Position numbers and translations under genes: made by a program. Shown piece after piece: positions 8,496 to 18,384 of a stretch of DNA of 64,000 bases; positions within the stretch are counted from its first letter, which is position 1, and every line of letters starts with the position of its first letter. Under the pieces are notes generated by a model, which saw nothing but the letters and a program-made list of their open reading frames with translations, had not been told where the DNA came from and searched no databases. The DNA comes from Sphingomonadaceae bacterium (GTDB taxonomy: Bacteria > Pseudomonadota > Alphaproteobacteria > Sphingomonadales > Sphingomonadaceae): contig JACKKZ010000003.1 of the NCBI GenBank assembly GCA_024236195.1, positions 248,001-312,000 on the forward strand, given 5' to 3'.

Positions 8496-9158
8496 ATTCG
8501 CCAGAAGGCGATTGATGACGCCAAGGCGGCGATCCCGCACCAGAATGTCGGGCTGTACCACTATGTCGAGGTCAACCTTGTGGAGAAAGCCATCGCGGGC
8601 AAGCGCAGCATTGCACGCGATGTGCTGCCAAAAACCAATGTCGATCTGGTATCCTATTCCAGCTATGAAGCGATCAAGAAATCCCCGAAATCGGATCTTG
8701 AGTCGATCCGCGCACCGTTGACGAGGAACCTCAATTACCTCGAGGGGCAATTGCAGCCCAAGGCAGGTTTGCCTTTCGAGCGGCGCGTTTTTCTCGGTGA
8801 ATTCGGCTACCATGCGAACAAGGACAAGCCGCAAACTGTGCGCCAGCAATATCTCAAGAGCAGGTATGTCATGCAGGTCGCGATCGAACTGGACTTGCCT
8901 TTCGCCCTGATCTGGCAGCTCTACAATAATGAATATGCGCCTGATGGCACATCCAAGGAGATGTCCCTGATCGACGAAGCAGGCCAGAAGCGCGCGCTTT
9001 ACTATTTGTTGCAGCGCTATCAGCGGACCATGCGCGGCTTTGTGGCCGAGAGCTGCCAGCAAACCGGCCAGGAACCAACGCGCGCAGCGTTCAAGGCGAA
9101 AGCCTTGGAGGTCTTGCAAAAGGCCAGCTTTGGCGAAATGGAGAAAACAGCCAATTAG
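8496..9158 (+). pseudogene. Glycosidase-like protein, 5' end removed by IS3
   Basis: The frame is open from the IS3 border to TAG 9156-9158 (about 220 residues) but lacks a credible N-terminus. The preserved part reads like the C-terminal half of a TIM-barrel glycoside hydrolase. FLGEFGYHAN resembles the beta-strand-7 nucleophile motif of clan GH-A enzymes, followed by FALIWQLYNNE and a helical tail. No signal or start codon remains, because 8580 (GTG) is internal. A specific family cannot be assigned. Its position upstream of the FGE-like gene on the same strand suggests a former operon. Confidence 0.6.
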
Positions 9159-9224
9159 GGTCGGGCTCCAAGAGGCGTTCAGGCCATACCCGTGCACGGA
9201 TGCGGGAGACGAGAGAGTAGACTG

Positions 9225-10274
9225 ATGAGCAACAGGATCCAACAGGCTATTCTTCTTCCCATCGTGCTGCTTGGTGCAATTGGCACTTTAGCGGCCTGTT
9301 CAAACGAAGTGCCGCAGCAACAGCAGCCCCTGTCGCTCCTTGATTTTGCCACGACGCAGACCTGCCCCCCACCGCCAGACAAACCGGTGTGGATAGACGG
9401 CGGGACCTTCATCATGGGCAGTAGCGCAGTCTATGCCGAAGAGGGGCCGGAGCGCGAGACGACGGTGGACGGGTTCTGGATGGACCCGCATGAAGTGACC
9501 AATCGCCAGTTCGCCGAATTTGTCGCCGCAACTGCCTATGTGACGATTGCGGAAAAGCCGGTCGAACCGGATGTGTTCGGCGTGCCGGTCGAGCAGATAC
9601 CCACCTATATGCTGGAACCCGGATCGGCCGTGTTCCATCCGCCCGCACAGCCTTCCCGCAATTATGCAGATTGGTGGGATTATGTCCCGGGCGCTTACTG
9701 GAAAAAGCCTTATGGCCCCGGCGGCCCTGACGCGCGGCCAGACCAGCCCGTGGTGCATCTCGGCTGGGAAGACATGGCCGCCTATGCCGAATGGCGCGGT
9801 GGTCGCATCCCGACTGAAGCGGAATGGGAATTTGCGGCCAGTGCCGGTGCCGCAAAATCTGCCGACCAACCCGAACCAGAGTTGGCCAACAGCTGGCAAG
9901 GGGTGTTTCCTGTCACCAATGAAGAACGGGACGGGTTCAAGGGCATAGCGCCAGTTGGATGTTTCAGGCCCAACGCTTTCGGGCTTTACGACATGGTCGG
10001 CAATGTCTGGGAAGTGACTGCTGACCTGTTCAGGCCCGGCCACGATCCCGATGATCGCGACAATCCGCGCGGACCGGGCGAGAACCTCGCTTACGACCCG
10101 ATGAACCCGGCCACGCCCAGCCGCGTAATGAAAGGGGGCAGCTATTTATGTGCGCCCAATTATTGCCAGCGATACCGGCCGGAAAGCCGCCAGGGCCGCG
10201 ATCCGGGCATGGGGGCATCAAATGTGGGTTTCCGCCTGGCCTATGACAGACCTCCGGCAGAGCGCGCCTTCTAA
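9225..10274 (+). CDS. Formylglycine-generating-enzyme (SUMF1) family lipoprotein
   Basis: This 349-residue protein begins at ATG 9225 with a lipoprotein signal whose lipobox LAAC puts the modified cysteine at residue 25. The rest is an FGE-sulfatase domain: WIDGGTFIMGS near 58, DEV-type PHEVTNRQFAEFV, PVVHLGWEDMAAYAEW, RIPTEAEWEFAA, GLYDMVGNVWEVT and GGSYLCAPNYCQRYRPESR. C309 and C314 have the spacing of the two active-site cysteines of true FGEs, so it may oxidise a sulfatase cysteine to formylglycine rather than be a structural paralogue. It is exported, which is unusual for an FGE. A Cys-type sulfatase lies at 40393-41832. Many exported SUMF1-domain proteins have other or unknown roles. 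Confidence 0.8.
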   Translation: MSNRIQQAILLPIVLLGAIGTLAACSNEVPQQQQPLSLLDFATTQTCPPPPDKPVWIDGGTFIMGSSAVYAEEGPERETTVDGFWMDPHEVTNRQFAEFVAATAYVTIAEKPVEPDVFGVPVEQIPTYMLEPGSAVFHPPAQPSRNYADWWDYVPGAYWKKPYGPGGPDARPDQPVVHLGWEDMAAYAEWRGGRIPTEAEWEFAASAGAAKSADQPEPELANSWQGVFPVTNEERDGFKGIAPVGCFRPNAFGLYDMVGNVWEVTADLFRPGHDPDDRDNPRGPGENLAYDPMNPATPSRVMKGGSYLCAPNYCQRYRPESRQGRDPGMGASNVGFRLAYDRPPAERAF

Positions 10275-10334
10275 GCTGGTGCTGCAAGATAGCAGCTCGA
10301 CGGGCTGGCCCGGAGTACCGAAGGTTGCCTCAGC

Positions 10335-11237
10335 TCACCTGCAAGTGCCCGCAGGGTCAAATCGCCGGTCAAGAAACTCCGTTGTCAGCCTGAGGGTAGT
10401 CTGGAATCCGGGCCCGTTGAACCAGGTGTGCTTCTGGCCGGGATCGACGAAAAGTTCGCAGGCAGCGCCTTTCGCCCCGACAAGCTTGCAATAGCGCCGG
10501 GCGGTCGCGACCGGGACATAGTCATCGCTGTCGCCCACCATGAACAACGTGTCGGGATGATCCCCGGCAATATTGTGAAGCGGCGAAAAATTTCGCCAAT
10601 AGGCGGAAACCCTGCTGTGCCCGTAACCGTCCGGGCCATTATCAATCACGGGATTGAACAATATCAGCGCATTGGGTTTCGGGAGAATGGGTGTCTCTCG
10701 CAACGGAGTATCCATCGCCAGAGTCGCAGCAAGGTGCCCGCCCGCTGAACCGCCGCCGGCGGACATCTGGTCAAGCGCGAGATTGTATTCCCCTGCCTTG
10801 CTGCGGATCGTGATCCAGGCCGATGCCGCATCCTTCATCGAATCCACCGGTTTCAGGCCATCGCTGGTAAGGCCGTATTCGGGGAGGAACACCACATATC
10901 CTCGCCCTGCAAGGAACCGCGCCTGGCGAAAGAATTGCGTCGCCTTTCCTTCGTTCCACCCGCCACCGTGAAACAGCACAATGGAAGGCAGCTTGTGCTC
11001 ACTTCCAGCAACCTCCGCCCGGAAGACAAAGATTTTATGCCTGATCCCTTTCTGGCCAGCATATTCGAAAATCTCATCAGCTTCGGGCGCGCTTTTTCTG
11101 GCAGCAATCAAGTCTGCTTCGTCAATCCGGACCTGGCAGGAAGTATTGGCTGCCCCCACCTCTTTGCCTTCGGCACAACTCGCACACATCAGCAGGGAAA
11201 ACGCAGGTGCAAGTGCAAAGATGAGTTTGCGCGACAT
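10335..11237 (-). CDS. Alpha/beta-hydrolase (carboxylesterase-like) lipoprotein
   Basis: The 300-residue product starts with a hydrophobic signal and a CASC-like lipobox near residue 20, so it is probably anchored in the envelope. The fold markers of the esterase/lipase (HSL/BD-FAE-like) group are clear: the oxyanion HGGGW near residue 90, the nucleophile elbow GGSAGGH near 160, the acid Asp in GDSDDYVP and the base His in GQKHTWF. It faces the FGE-like gene tail to tail across 60 bases. An esterase removing acyl groups from sugars would suit the neighbourhood, but the substrate is unknown. Confidence 0.82.
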   Translation of the reverse strand: MSRKLIFALAPAFSLLMCASCAEGKEVGAANTSCQVRIDEADLIAARKSAPEADEIFEYAGQKGIRHKIFVFRAEVAGSEHKLPSIVLFHGGGWNEGKATQFFRQARFLAGRGYVVFLPEYGLTSDGLKPVDSMKDAASAWITIRSKAGEYNLALDQMSAGGGSAGGHLAATLAMDTPLRETPILPKPNALILFNPVIDNGPDGYGHSRVSAYWRNFSPLHNIAGDHPDTLFMVGDSDDYVPVATARRYCKLVGAKGAACELFVDPGQKHTWFNGPGFQTTLRLTTEFLDRRFDPAGTCR

Positions 11238-11375
11238 GAGCCATGACGGATATTCTGATCACCACGCGGTGTCAAAATATTATCGAAAGTGCTCCAAGCG
11301 ATCTTCTTGAACAACAAAAACTAGCTTGCAATGCCGTTTGCTTGTGCGCACCAAACGATCGCCATCCGCAAGCCC

Positions 11376-12884
11376 TCACGAAACCTTGCCGAGCCGCTCA
11401 AGGCCCGAAAAATTCCGCGCACAGGCTTCCAGCATCGCCTGCACCTGCGCCAGATCAGCTGCCTGCGCTCCCGGCGGCAGGGGCGCCATCTTGGCTTCCG
11501 GCGGGAAAGTCCCGTAACCGGCGAACAGGCAATGCCAGCTCATGCTGGAATAGGCCTGCACCGGGTAAGCCTGCGCATTGGCCGCGCCGATATCCTGATG
11601 TGTGAACCACGCCGTCATCATCGCCTTCAAACGGTCTGACAGCACCTGATTGGCAGCATTGTCGCGCCAATAGTCGCTGTCCGTCCGCTGGTTCATCCGG
11701 TAATGCGCGACGATATAGTCACGGATCGCGTCATAGCGTTCGCCAATGCCGTGGTTGAAGGCGCCCCGCTTGGCATCGGTGAACCCGCCCGCTTCATAGG
11801 CATCGGCAAATTCCAGCGCGGTCGCGATCACGATATGCAGCGCGGTTGCTTCGAGCGGCTCGATAAAGCCCTGCGCGAGCCCGGCGGCGAGGACATTGCG
11901 GTGCCAGCTATCCCGCACTCGCCCGACCTTCATCTTGAGGAAGCGCGCTTCCTGCTCGCTATCTTCCATCCCGATCGCCGCGCGCAATTCCGCCTCGGCG
12001 TCTTCGTCAGAGATGTAGCGCGAGCTATAGACATAGCCATTGCCGACCCGTGTGGTCAGCGGGATCGACCAGCGCCAGCCCGCGCGCATGGCGACGCTTT
12101 CGGTCTGCGGCATGTAGTTCTCCCCGCGTGGGGTAGGCATCACGACGGCACTGTCATTGAACAAATTCTCGCCGAAGGACTCGAAGGGTACGCCCAGCTT
12201 GCCCTGCGCGAGGATGCTGCGGAAGCCGCTGCAATCAACGAAGAGGTCGCCCTCCACTCGCTGCCCATCTTCACAGACCAGCGCGGCCACATCGCCGCTA
12301 CTATCCAGCTCGATTTCGACCACTTTCTGCGGCAGATGAGTGATCCCGCGTGCGGTGGACCAGTCGCGCAGGAATGTACCCAACTTGTGCGCATCGAAGT
12401 GGTAGCCATAGCTGGGCGCGAAGGGGAAATTGTCGGACGGCTGCGGCCCCTTCCCTTCCCCCGCCAGCTTCGCCGCAAGGAACCACGTATCGGGATGCGC
12501 AGGCACGGTGAAGCCGCGCCGCGCCAGAGCGCAATTATGCAGGAAACCCGGCTCGCTGTGCATATCCACCGGGCCGGGGAACGGGTGAAAATAGCTACCG
12601 AAGCCGGGCCGCTCGCTCCAGCCGGTGAAGCGAATGCCCAGCTTGTAAGTCGCGTCGCAAGCCGCCATCCACTCGCCCTCGGCAATGCCAAGGTGGTCAA
12701 AGAACGCTTTCAATTGCGGAGTAGAGCCTTCGCCCACTCCGATAATGCCAATGTCCGGGCTTTCAATGACCGTTACCGAACCGCCACGCGCCGCCCATTC
12801 ATGGTGCAGCAGGCAGGCGGTGATCCAGCCTGCACTGCCGCCGCCGAGGATGACGACGTGAGGAGGTTTGCCGGTGCTTGTCAC
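11376..12884 (-). CDS. Flavin-dependent 'tryptophan halogenase' family protein 1
   Basis: This 502-residue protein belongs to the PrnA-like FAD-dependent halogenases. It shows the FAD-binding GGGSAGW near the N-terminus, the GVGEGSTP segment, YKLGIRFTGW with the conserved lysine that forms the active halogen species, and the GWRWSIPL form of the GWxWxIP motif typical of halogenases as opposed to monooxygenases. The GTG start overlaps the GH97 stop by four bases, making it the last gene of the five-gene leftward operon. Such genes recur in TonB-receptor sugar loci of sphingomonads, Caulobacter and Xanthomonas. The natural substrate there is unknown, and a flavin reductase partner is not nearby. 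Confidence 0.88.
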   Translation of the reverse strand: MTSTGKPPHVVILGGGSAGWITACLLHHEWAARGGSVTVIESPDIGIIGVGEGSTPQLKAFFDHLGIAEGEWMAACDATYKLGIRFTGWSERPGFGSYFHPFPGPVDMHSEPGFLHNCALARRGFTVPAHPDTWFLAAKLAGEGKGPQPSDNFPFAPSYGYHFDAHKLGTFLRDWSTARGITHLPQKVVEIELDSSGDVAALVCEDGQRVEGDLFVDCSGFRSILAQGKLGVPFESFGENLFNDSAVVMPTPRGENYMPQTESVAMRAGWRWSIPLTTRVGNGYVYSSRYISDEDAEAELRAAIGMEDSEQEARFLKMKVGRVRDSWHRNVLAAGLAQGFIEPLEATALHIVIATALEFADAYEAGGFTDAKRGAFNHGIGERYDAIRDYIVAHYRMNQRTDSDYWRDNAANQVLSDRLKAMMTAWFTHQDIGAANAQAYPVQAYSSMSWHCLFAGYGTFPPEAKMAPLPPGAQAADLAQVQAMLEACARNFSGLERLGKVS

Positions 12885-14902
12885 CTGCCCACAGGTACAA
12901 TGGCAATCGCAAACCCGCCAGCCTTGGCCGCGCGGATCGTCATCACATCGCCCGCCGTGACGGTCCGCGTTTCAATCGCGATCTGGTGGCGCGTATCCGC
13001 CAGCCCATCGGCATCTGCCCCGTCGCGATAGATCGTCGCGCGGTATTTGCGGCCCTGGTCGAGGAATCCGAAATCGACCGCCATCTCGCGCGCATCACTG
13101 TCGGTAACGCCGCCGACATACCACGCATCGCTATTGCGATCCTTGCGGGCGAAGAGGGCAAACTTGCCGACTTCACCATCGAGCAACAGGCTCTCCGCCC
13201 AGTCTGCCGGGACTTGCGAAATGAATGCCAGCTCACGCGGATATTTTTCCAGCTCTTCCGGCAAGTCCGCCGCCATCTGGATCGGCGAATAGAGCACGAC
13301 ATAGAGTGCCAGCTGCCGCGCCAGTGTAGAGGGCAAATCGCGTCCGCCGCGTCCTTTCAAGGAAAGCACGCCCGGCGTATAGTCCATCGGGCCGGAGAGC
13401 ATACGCGTGTAGATGAGGTTCGGTACATGGTCAGGCAGGTTCGCGGGCACGCCCCAGGCCTGGTATTCCATCCCGCGTGCACCTTCGCGGCTGACCCAGT
13501 TGGGATAGGTGCGGCGCAGGCCCGTATCCTTCACCGGCTCATGCGGATTGACCGCGATCTTGTAGCGGGCAGCCGTTTTGACCACTTCAAGGTGGTGTTG
13601 CACCGCACGCTGGCCATCATGCCATTCGAACACGTCCTTGCCATCCGGGCCCGGTGCGATCAGCCCCCCGGCGTCAGCGACATAGCCGCTTTTCACGGCG
13701 TCAACGCCGAGCCGCGCATAGAGCGCCATCGCCTCTTCCAACTGCGCCTCATAGACGCCCAGATTTCCGCCGGTTTCGTGGTGGCCGATGATCCGCACGC
13801 CCTTTTTGGCAGCGTAGCGGGTCACTTCTTCGAGGTCGAAATCGGGATAGGCTTCAGTGAAACTGAATTCGCGGCCATTGCCGAACCAGGTGCCGTCCCA
13901 CCCCTTGTTCCAGCCTTCGATCAGGACGCCGCGAAAGCCATGCTTGGCGGCGAAGTCGATATGCTTCTTCGCATTACCGGTGGTGGCACCGTGCTTCTCG
14001 CCGCTGGCCCAGCTGCTGTTCTCAAGGTGCATCTCCCACCAGATGCCGATATATTTGTGCGGTGTGAACCAGCTGACATCGCCCAGCTTGTTGGGTTCGT
14101 TGAGGTTCAGCGAAATATTGCTTTCCACCAGCGCTTTGGGCCCGTCCCCGATCAGCACCGTGCGCCATGGCGTGGTGAAAGCCCCTTCGCGCACGACCTT
14201 GGCCCCGCGCGAGGATGGCGCGAGCTGGGAACGGAAGCGCGTGCCATCCAGCCGCCGCAGCCACATGCCCGCATAATCGACCAGCGCGGCCTCGTGGAAG
14301 GACAGATGCGTGCCGTCCTCCAGCACCATGGTGATCGGCGTATGCGCGGTGGAAACGGCATCGACCGGGGTCATGGAATAGAGATATTCGTAGCGGTTCC
14401 AGTCGCCCGCCGGGATCCACAACGCCTGCCCGCCCTGCGCGAGGTTGAACTCGGTCAGCTCGTCCGCAATGTTGGCGACCTTCATGCTGGCCTGTTCGGG
14501 GAATTCTGCGCGGAAGCCGATGCCGTCATCAAACACCCGCATCCGCACCGTAATCATCCGCGCGGCCGCATCACGCTGGCGGAAGGTCACCGCCAGTTCC
14601 TCATGCCGGTCAGCGACAATGCGGCGCTCGCCCCATGGCTGCTCCCAGCGCGTATCGACTGAGGTGGAGTCTTCCGTGACAACCTCGAAATTGCGCCGCA
14701 TCGGATCGGCATCGGTGAAGTTGAAGCCAAGGTTGGACTTGGCCAGCAGCGGCTTCCCGTCGCGGGAAACGCTGTAATAGGGAATGCCCTCCCCATCCGC
14801 ATCGAGCGTCACGCTGATCCGCCCGTCGGGTGAAGAAACCGTCCCGGCCAGCGCAGCAACGGGAAAGCCCAGCAGCAGGGCGAGCGCAATCAGGAAACGC
14901 AT
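12881..14902 (-). CDS. GH97 alpha-glucosidase (SusB-like), exported
   Basis: The 673-residue product has a cleavable signal peptide (MRFLIALALLLGFPVAALAG) and the three-part GH97 layout of N-terminal beta-super-sandwich, catalytic barrel and C-terminal beta domain. HKYIGIWWEMH and VLIEGWNKGWDG begin the barrel. HHETGG, NPHEP and GARGMEYQAWG carry the glutamates typical of the inverting, calcium-dependent SusB branch. It should release glucose from maltodextrins in the periplasm. It starts three bases after the upstream GH13 stop and overlaps the halogenase downstream, so it is cotranscribed with them. Confidence 0.93.
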   Translation of the reverse strand: MRFLIALALLLGFPVAALAGTVSSPDGRISVTLDADGEGIPYYSVSRDGKPLLAKSNLGFNFTDADPMRRNFEVVTEDSTSVDTRWEQPWGERRIVADRHEELAVTFRQRDAAARMITVRMRVFDDGIGFRAEFPEQASMKVANIADELTEFNLAQGGQALWIPAGDWNRYEYLYSMTPVDAVSTAHTPITMVLEDGTHLSFHEAALVDYAGMWLRRLDGTRFRSQLAPSSRGAKVVREGAFTTPWRTVLIGDGPKALVESNISLNLNEPNKLGDVSWFTPHKYIGIWWEMHLENSSWASGEKHGATTGNAKKHIDFAAKHGFRGVLIEGWNKGWDGTWFGNGREFSFTEAYPDFDLEEVTRYAAKKGVRIIGHHETGGNLGVYEAQLEEAMALYARLGVDAVKSGYVADAGGLIAPGPDGKDVFEWHDGQRAVQHHLEVVKTAARYKIAVNPHEPVKDTGLRRTYPNWVSREGARGMEYQAWGVPANLPDHVPNLIYTRMLSGPMDYTPGVLSLKGRGGRDLPSTLARQLALYVVLYSPIQMAADLPEELEKYPRELAFISQVPADWAESLLLDGEVGKFALFARKDRNSDAWYVGGVTDSDAREMAVDFGFLDQGRKYRATIYRDGADADGLADTRHQIAIETRTVTAGDVMTIRAAKAGGFAIAIVPVGR

Positions 14903-14905
14903 AGG

Positions 14906-16543
14906 TCAGGCCTCGATCAGGACAGCACCGAATTTGGGCAGCGAGCCGGCGCTCGCGCCATTGACGGCATGGATCACGCGCCCGGCTTGCATCGCGTCGG
15001 GCGGGGTGATGGTGAAATCGGAAAGGTTGAACAGCGCGCGGATAGTCTGCGCGCCGCTGCGGCGTTCGAGCATGAGCAGCCCCCCCTGTGCCGCCGAAGC
15101 GGACACTTCGCCATGCAGCAAGGCAGGGTTGGAACGGCGCAGTGCAAGCACTTCGCGGGTGAAAGCGAGCAGCGAAAGCGGGTCGGCTTCCTGCCGGTCC
15201 ACCGCGCGTGCGGCATTCTCCGCGCCCAGCGGCAGCCAAGGCTCAGCAGCGCTGAACCCGCCCTGCGCCGCCCCCGCTTCCCACGGCATCGGTGTGCGTG
15301 CGCCATCGCGGCTGAGCGTCAGCGGCCAGTTGGCAATGGCTTCGGGGTCATGCAGCTGGTCAAAGGGAATATCGACCTGTGTCAGCCCCAGCTCCTCACC
15401 CTGGTAAAGGATGATATTGCCCCGCAGGCTTGCCAGCAGCAGCATCTTCATCCGGGCAAAGGCTTCGCGCTCCTCGGCTGCGCACCAGCGGCTGAGCGCA
15501 CGCGGCGCATCGTGGTTTTCAAACGCCCAGCTTGGCCAGCCGAGCCCTTCTTCGTCCGGCCATTGCGCCAATGCAGCGCAGACCAAGCCGGGGGTCAGCC
15601 GGTCGGCATAGAGGAAGTTGAAGCCATAGGCGGAATTGAGATGCTCTTCGCCCGCGGTGAAGGCCTTCATTTCCGTTTCAGCTTCATCTCCGCCCACTTC
15701 AGCGACGGTGAATATCCCGTCATAGCTGTCTGTCAGCGCGCGGATTCTTGCGATGAAAGCGGGAATGTCCGGGTGCGACTGGTTGTGCAGCTTGAGCTGG
15801 AAGTCAAACGGGCGCGTGCGCGGTTTGTCGCTCGGCGGTGCGGGCGGATTATCGCGCAACTGCGGGTCGTGCATCGCGAAATTCAGCGCATCAATGCGGA
15901 AGCCATCGACCCCCCGGTCGAGCCAGAACCGCGCCACGCCCAGCAGCGCCTCCTGCACCGCCGGATTATGCCCGTTCAGCTGCGGTTGGCTGGAGAGGAA
16001 GTTGTGCAGATAATACTGTCCGCGTCGGGCGTCCCACGTCCACGCGGGACCCCCGAACACGGATTGCCAGTTGGACGGTGGCGACCCGTCGGGCTTGGCA
16101 TCTGCCCACACATACCAGTCCGCCTTGTCATTATGTTTGGAGGAGCGGCTTTCCTTGAACCATGCGTGTTCGTCGGACGTGTGGGAATAGACCTGGTCAA
16201 TCAGCACGCGCAGGCCCAGCTCGTGGGCGCGCGCGATCAGCGTGTCGAAATTGTCGAGAGTGCCGAAAATCGGATCGACATCGCAGTAATCGGAAACGTC
16301 GTAGCCGAAATCCTTCATCGGCGAGGTGAAGAAAGGCGAAATCCAGATCGCATCCACGCCGAGCGAGGCAATATGCCCCAGCCTGCTGGTGATACCGGGC
16401 AGATCGCCAATCCCGTCGCCATTCGAATCCTGGTAGCTGCGCGGGTAAATCTGGTAAATCGTCGCGCCACGCCACCACGGCTGGGTTCCGAGTGAAATGT
16501 CGAGTGTCGACACAACATTGTCGAGACGAGCCATGCGGTTCAT
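14906..16543 (-). CDS. GH13 alpha-glucosidase (oligo-1,6-glucosidase/GH13_23-like)
   Basis: The 545-residue enzyme shows WWRGATIYQIYPRSYQDSNG at the N-terminus, DQVYSHTSDEHAWF in conserved region I, GVDGFRIDALNF with the nucleophile Asp, VAEVGG with the acid Glu and FENHDAPR with the third Asp. This pattern fits alpha-glucosidases that cleave alpha-1,4- and alpha-1,6-linked glucose from short oligosaccharides. No signal peptide is visible, so it probably acts in the cytoplasm on imported maltodextrin. ATG 16543 was preferred over an upstream TTG because it follows AGGTGG and overlaps the previous stop as ATGA. Confidence 0.92.
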   Translation of the reverse strand: MNRMARLDNVVSTLDISLGTQPWWRGATIYQIYPRSYQDSNGDGIGDLPGITSRLGHIASLGVDAIWISPFFTSPMKDFGYDVSDYCDVDPIFGTLDNFDTLIARAHELGLRVLIDQVYSHTSDEHAWFKESRSSKHNDKADWYVWADAKPDGSPPSNWQSVFGGPAWTWDARRGQYYLHNFLSSQPQLNGHNPAVQEALLGVARFWLDRGVDGFRIDALNFAMHDPQLRDNPPAPPSDKPRTRPFDFQLKLHNQSHPDIPAFIARIRALTDSYDGIFTVAEVGGDEAETEMKAFTAGEEHLNSAYGFNFLYADRLTPGLVCAALAQWPDEEGLGWPSWAFENHDAPRALSRWCAAEEREAFARMKMLLLASLRGNIILYQGEELGLTQVDIPFDQLHDPEAIANWPLTLSRDGARTPMPWEAGAAQGGFSAAEPWLPLGAENAARAVDRQEADPLSLLAFTREVLALRRSNPALLHGEVSASAAQGGLLMLERRSGAQTIRALFNLSDFTITPPDAMQAGRVIHAVNGASAGSLPKFGAVLIEA

Positions 16544-18384
16544 TCTGCCACCTCGCTTACCCGGCAAACAGCCCAGCCAAGCGGCGGCAGGGCAAAGGCA
16601 GCGCTGCCCGGGGCGGACACGGAAACGGGGCAGACACCTGCCAGCGTTTCAAATCCGCGTGCATCATAACCCACTGTAATATTGGCATTACGTGGTTCGT
16701 TCGTGGTGTTAAATGCTGCGACATATTCCGCCCCCGTTTCCGGGTCAAAGCGCGAGACGGCGAAGATACCCGGCACCTGCTCATAATGCCGCACCACCTG
16801 CTTGCCCCGCCGCAAGGCCGCATGATCGGCACGGATTTCCGCAAATTCGGCGATCAGCTGGTAAAGCGGGTGTCGAGTGTCGAAATTACTGTCGGCTGTC
16901 GTCGCATCGGTGCCGATAAGATCATTGTCATTATAGAGCGCGGTGCGGCTGGGGAACATGTCCTCGCGCGCCAGCTGGTCATTGCCATCGCCGACAAAGC
17001 CCTGCTCGTCGCCATAGTAAATCACCGGCGCCCCGCGCAGGACCATCATCATCGCATGGCCCAGCCTGACCCGCGCCAGCAGCTCCTCCTGCGAGATGCC
17101 GGGCATGTCTTCCTTCAGCAGGGTGGAGAAGCGGCCCATGTCATGATTTCCGAGGAAAGTCGGGAGGTTAAGCGCTGCTTCTTCCCCGCCTTCATAGAGC
17201 ACATCGCCATCATACATATGCGCCAGCACCACCGTGCCCTGCCCCCGTCCGAGAAGCTCGCGCATGGATGCCTGGAAGGCGAAATCGAGCACCGCCGGGA
17301 GCTTATCCCGCCGCGTATATTCCGCGATATAGCCGCTTTCGGGCACGTCCTTGTAGACTTCACCGAACAGGGTGAAATTGGGGATTCCACGCGCCTTTGC
17401 GCGTTCCTTCATCGCGGGCACGAAAACCTGCCAGAAGCCCGGATCGACATGGCGGGCCGTATCAATCCGGAAGCCGTCAATCCCGAAATCGTCGATCCAG
17501 CTGCCATAGATTTCGATCATCCCGGCGCGCACCCGGGGGTGCTCGGTGAAGAGATCGTCCAGCCCGGAAAAATCGCCGAAACGGCTGTCTTCCCCGGTAA
17601 AGCTGCTGTTGCCGCGATTGTGGTAATAGATCGGATCGTTGAGCCAGGCGGGGACTTTCACGTCCTTCTCCGCCTTGGGAACGACCGGCACATAGGCATA
17701 GGCCGGATCGACCAGCTTCGCGAAATTGGCTTCGCTGCTGTCCCCTTCACCCATGAAACCGGGGTTGATCGGCGCGCCATCCACTCCGCCCTTTGTGGAG
17801 TAGGGATAGTCGCCCTTGCTGCGATATTCGAAGTTGGTCTGCGGCCCGTCAGCATAGGTGATGACGTCCGCCGTGTGGTTGGTGATGATGTCCATATAGA
17901 CCTTCATCCCCAGTGCATGCGCCGCATCGACAAAGTCGCGGAACTCCTCGCGGGAGCCGAAATGCGCGTCAGGCCGGGTAAAGTCAGTCACCCAATAGCC
18001 ATGGTATCCCGCGCTTTCATCGCCCGGAGACCCTTGCACCGGCTTGTTCTGGAAGATCGGTGCGAACCAGATCGCGGTGATCCCCATCTGCTTGAGATAG
18101 GGCAGCCGGTCCTTCAACCCCTTGAGGTCACCACCATGGAAGAAGCCCTTGGCCGCCGGGTCATAGCCGCTTTTCAAGCGATCCGCCGGGAGGCCGCCAA
18201 GGTCGTTCGCCGTATCGCCATTCTCAAAGCGGTCGGGCAGGACGAAATAGACGACTTCATCCGCCGGCAAACGGTCGCGCAGCGCCAAAGCAGCTGTTTG
18301 CGCAGGCGGCTCCTGAGCACCAGCCGTGGTGCAGGCACCGGCCAGCAACAAAGCCGCAAGGGAGAGGGAAACGCGAAAACTCAT
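16540..18384 (-). CDS. GH13 alpha-amylase/neopullulanase-like lipoprotein
   Basis: The 614-residue product carries a lipoprotein signal with lipobox LAGAC (Cys near residue 18). The GH13 body has VVYFVLPDRFENGD, FFHGGDLKGL, MDIITNHTADV, DGFRIDTARHV with the nucleophile Asp, FGEVYKD with the acid Glu and FLGNHDMGRF with the third Asp. A C-terminal beta-sandwich follows. This resembles the periplasmic amylases of sphingomonad and Bacteroidetes maltodextrin loci. It should cut incoming maltodextrins after TonB-dependent uptake. It overlaps its neighbours by four bases on both sides, so it sits inside the leftward operon. Confidence 0.92.
   Translation of the reverse strand: MSFRVSLSLAALLLAGACTTAGAQEPPAQTAALALRDRLPADEVVYFVLPDRFENGDTANDLGGLPADRLKSGYDPAAKGFFHGGDLKGLKDRLPYLKQMGITAIWFAPIFQNKPVQGSPGDESAGYHGYWVTDFTRPDAHFGSREEFRDFVDAAHALGMKVYMDIITNHTADVITYADGPQTNFEYRSKGDYPYSTKGGVDGAPINPGFMGEGDSSEANFAKLVDPAYAYVPVVPKAEKDVKVPAWLNDPIYYHNRGNSSFTGEDSRFGDFSGLDDLFTEHPRVRAGMIEIYGSWIDDFGIDGFRIDTARHVDPGFWQVFVPAMKERAKARGIPNFTLFGEVYKDVPESGYIAEYTRRDKLPAVLDFAFQASMRELLGRGQGTVVLAHMYDGDVLYEGGEEAALNLPTFLGNHDMGRFSTLLKEDMPGISQEELLARVRLGHAMMMVLRGAPVIYYGDEQGFVGDGNDQLAREDMFPSRTALYNDNDLIGTDATTADSNFDTRHPLYQLIAEFAEIRADHAALRRGKQVVRHYEQVPGIFAVSRFDPETGAEYVAAFNTTNEPRNANITVGYDARGFETLAGVCPVSVSAPGSAAFALPPLGWAVCRVSEVAE

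Noticed and set aside
10275..10334. Bidirectional terminator between the FGE-like and esterase genes.
   Set aside because: Only weak stems without a T-run could be drawn.
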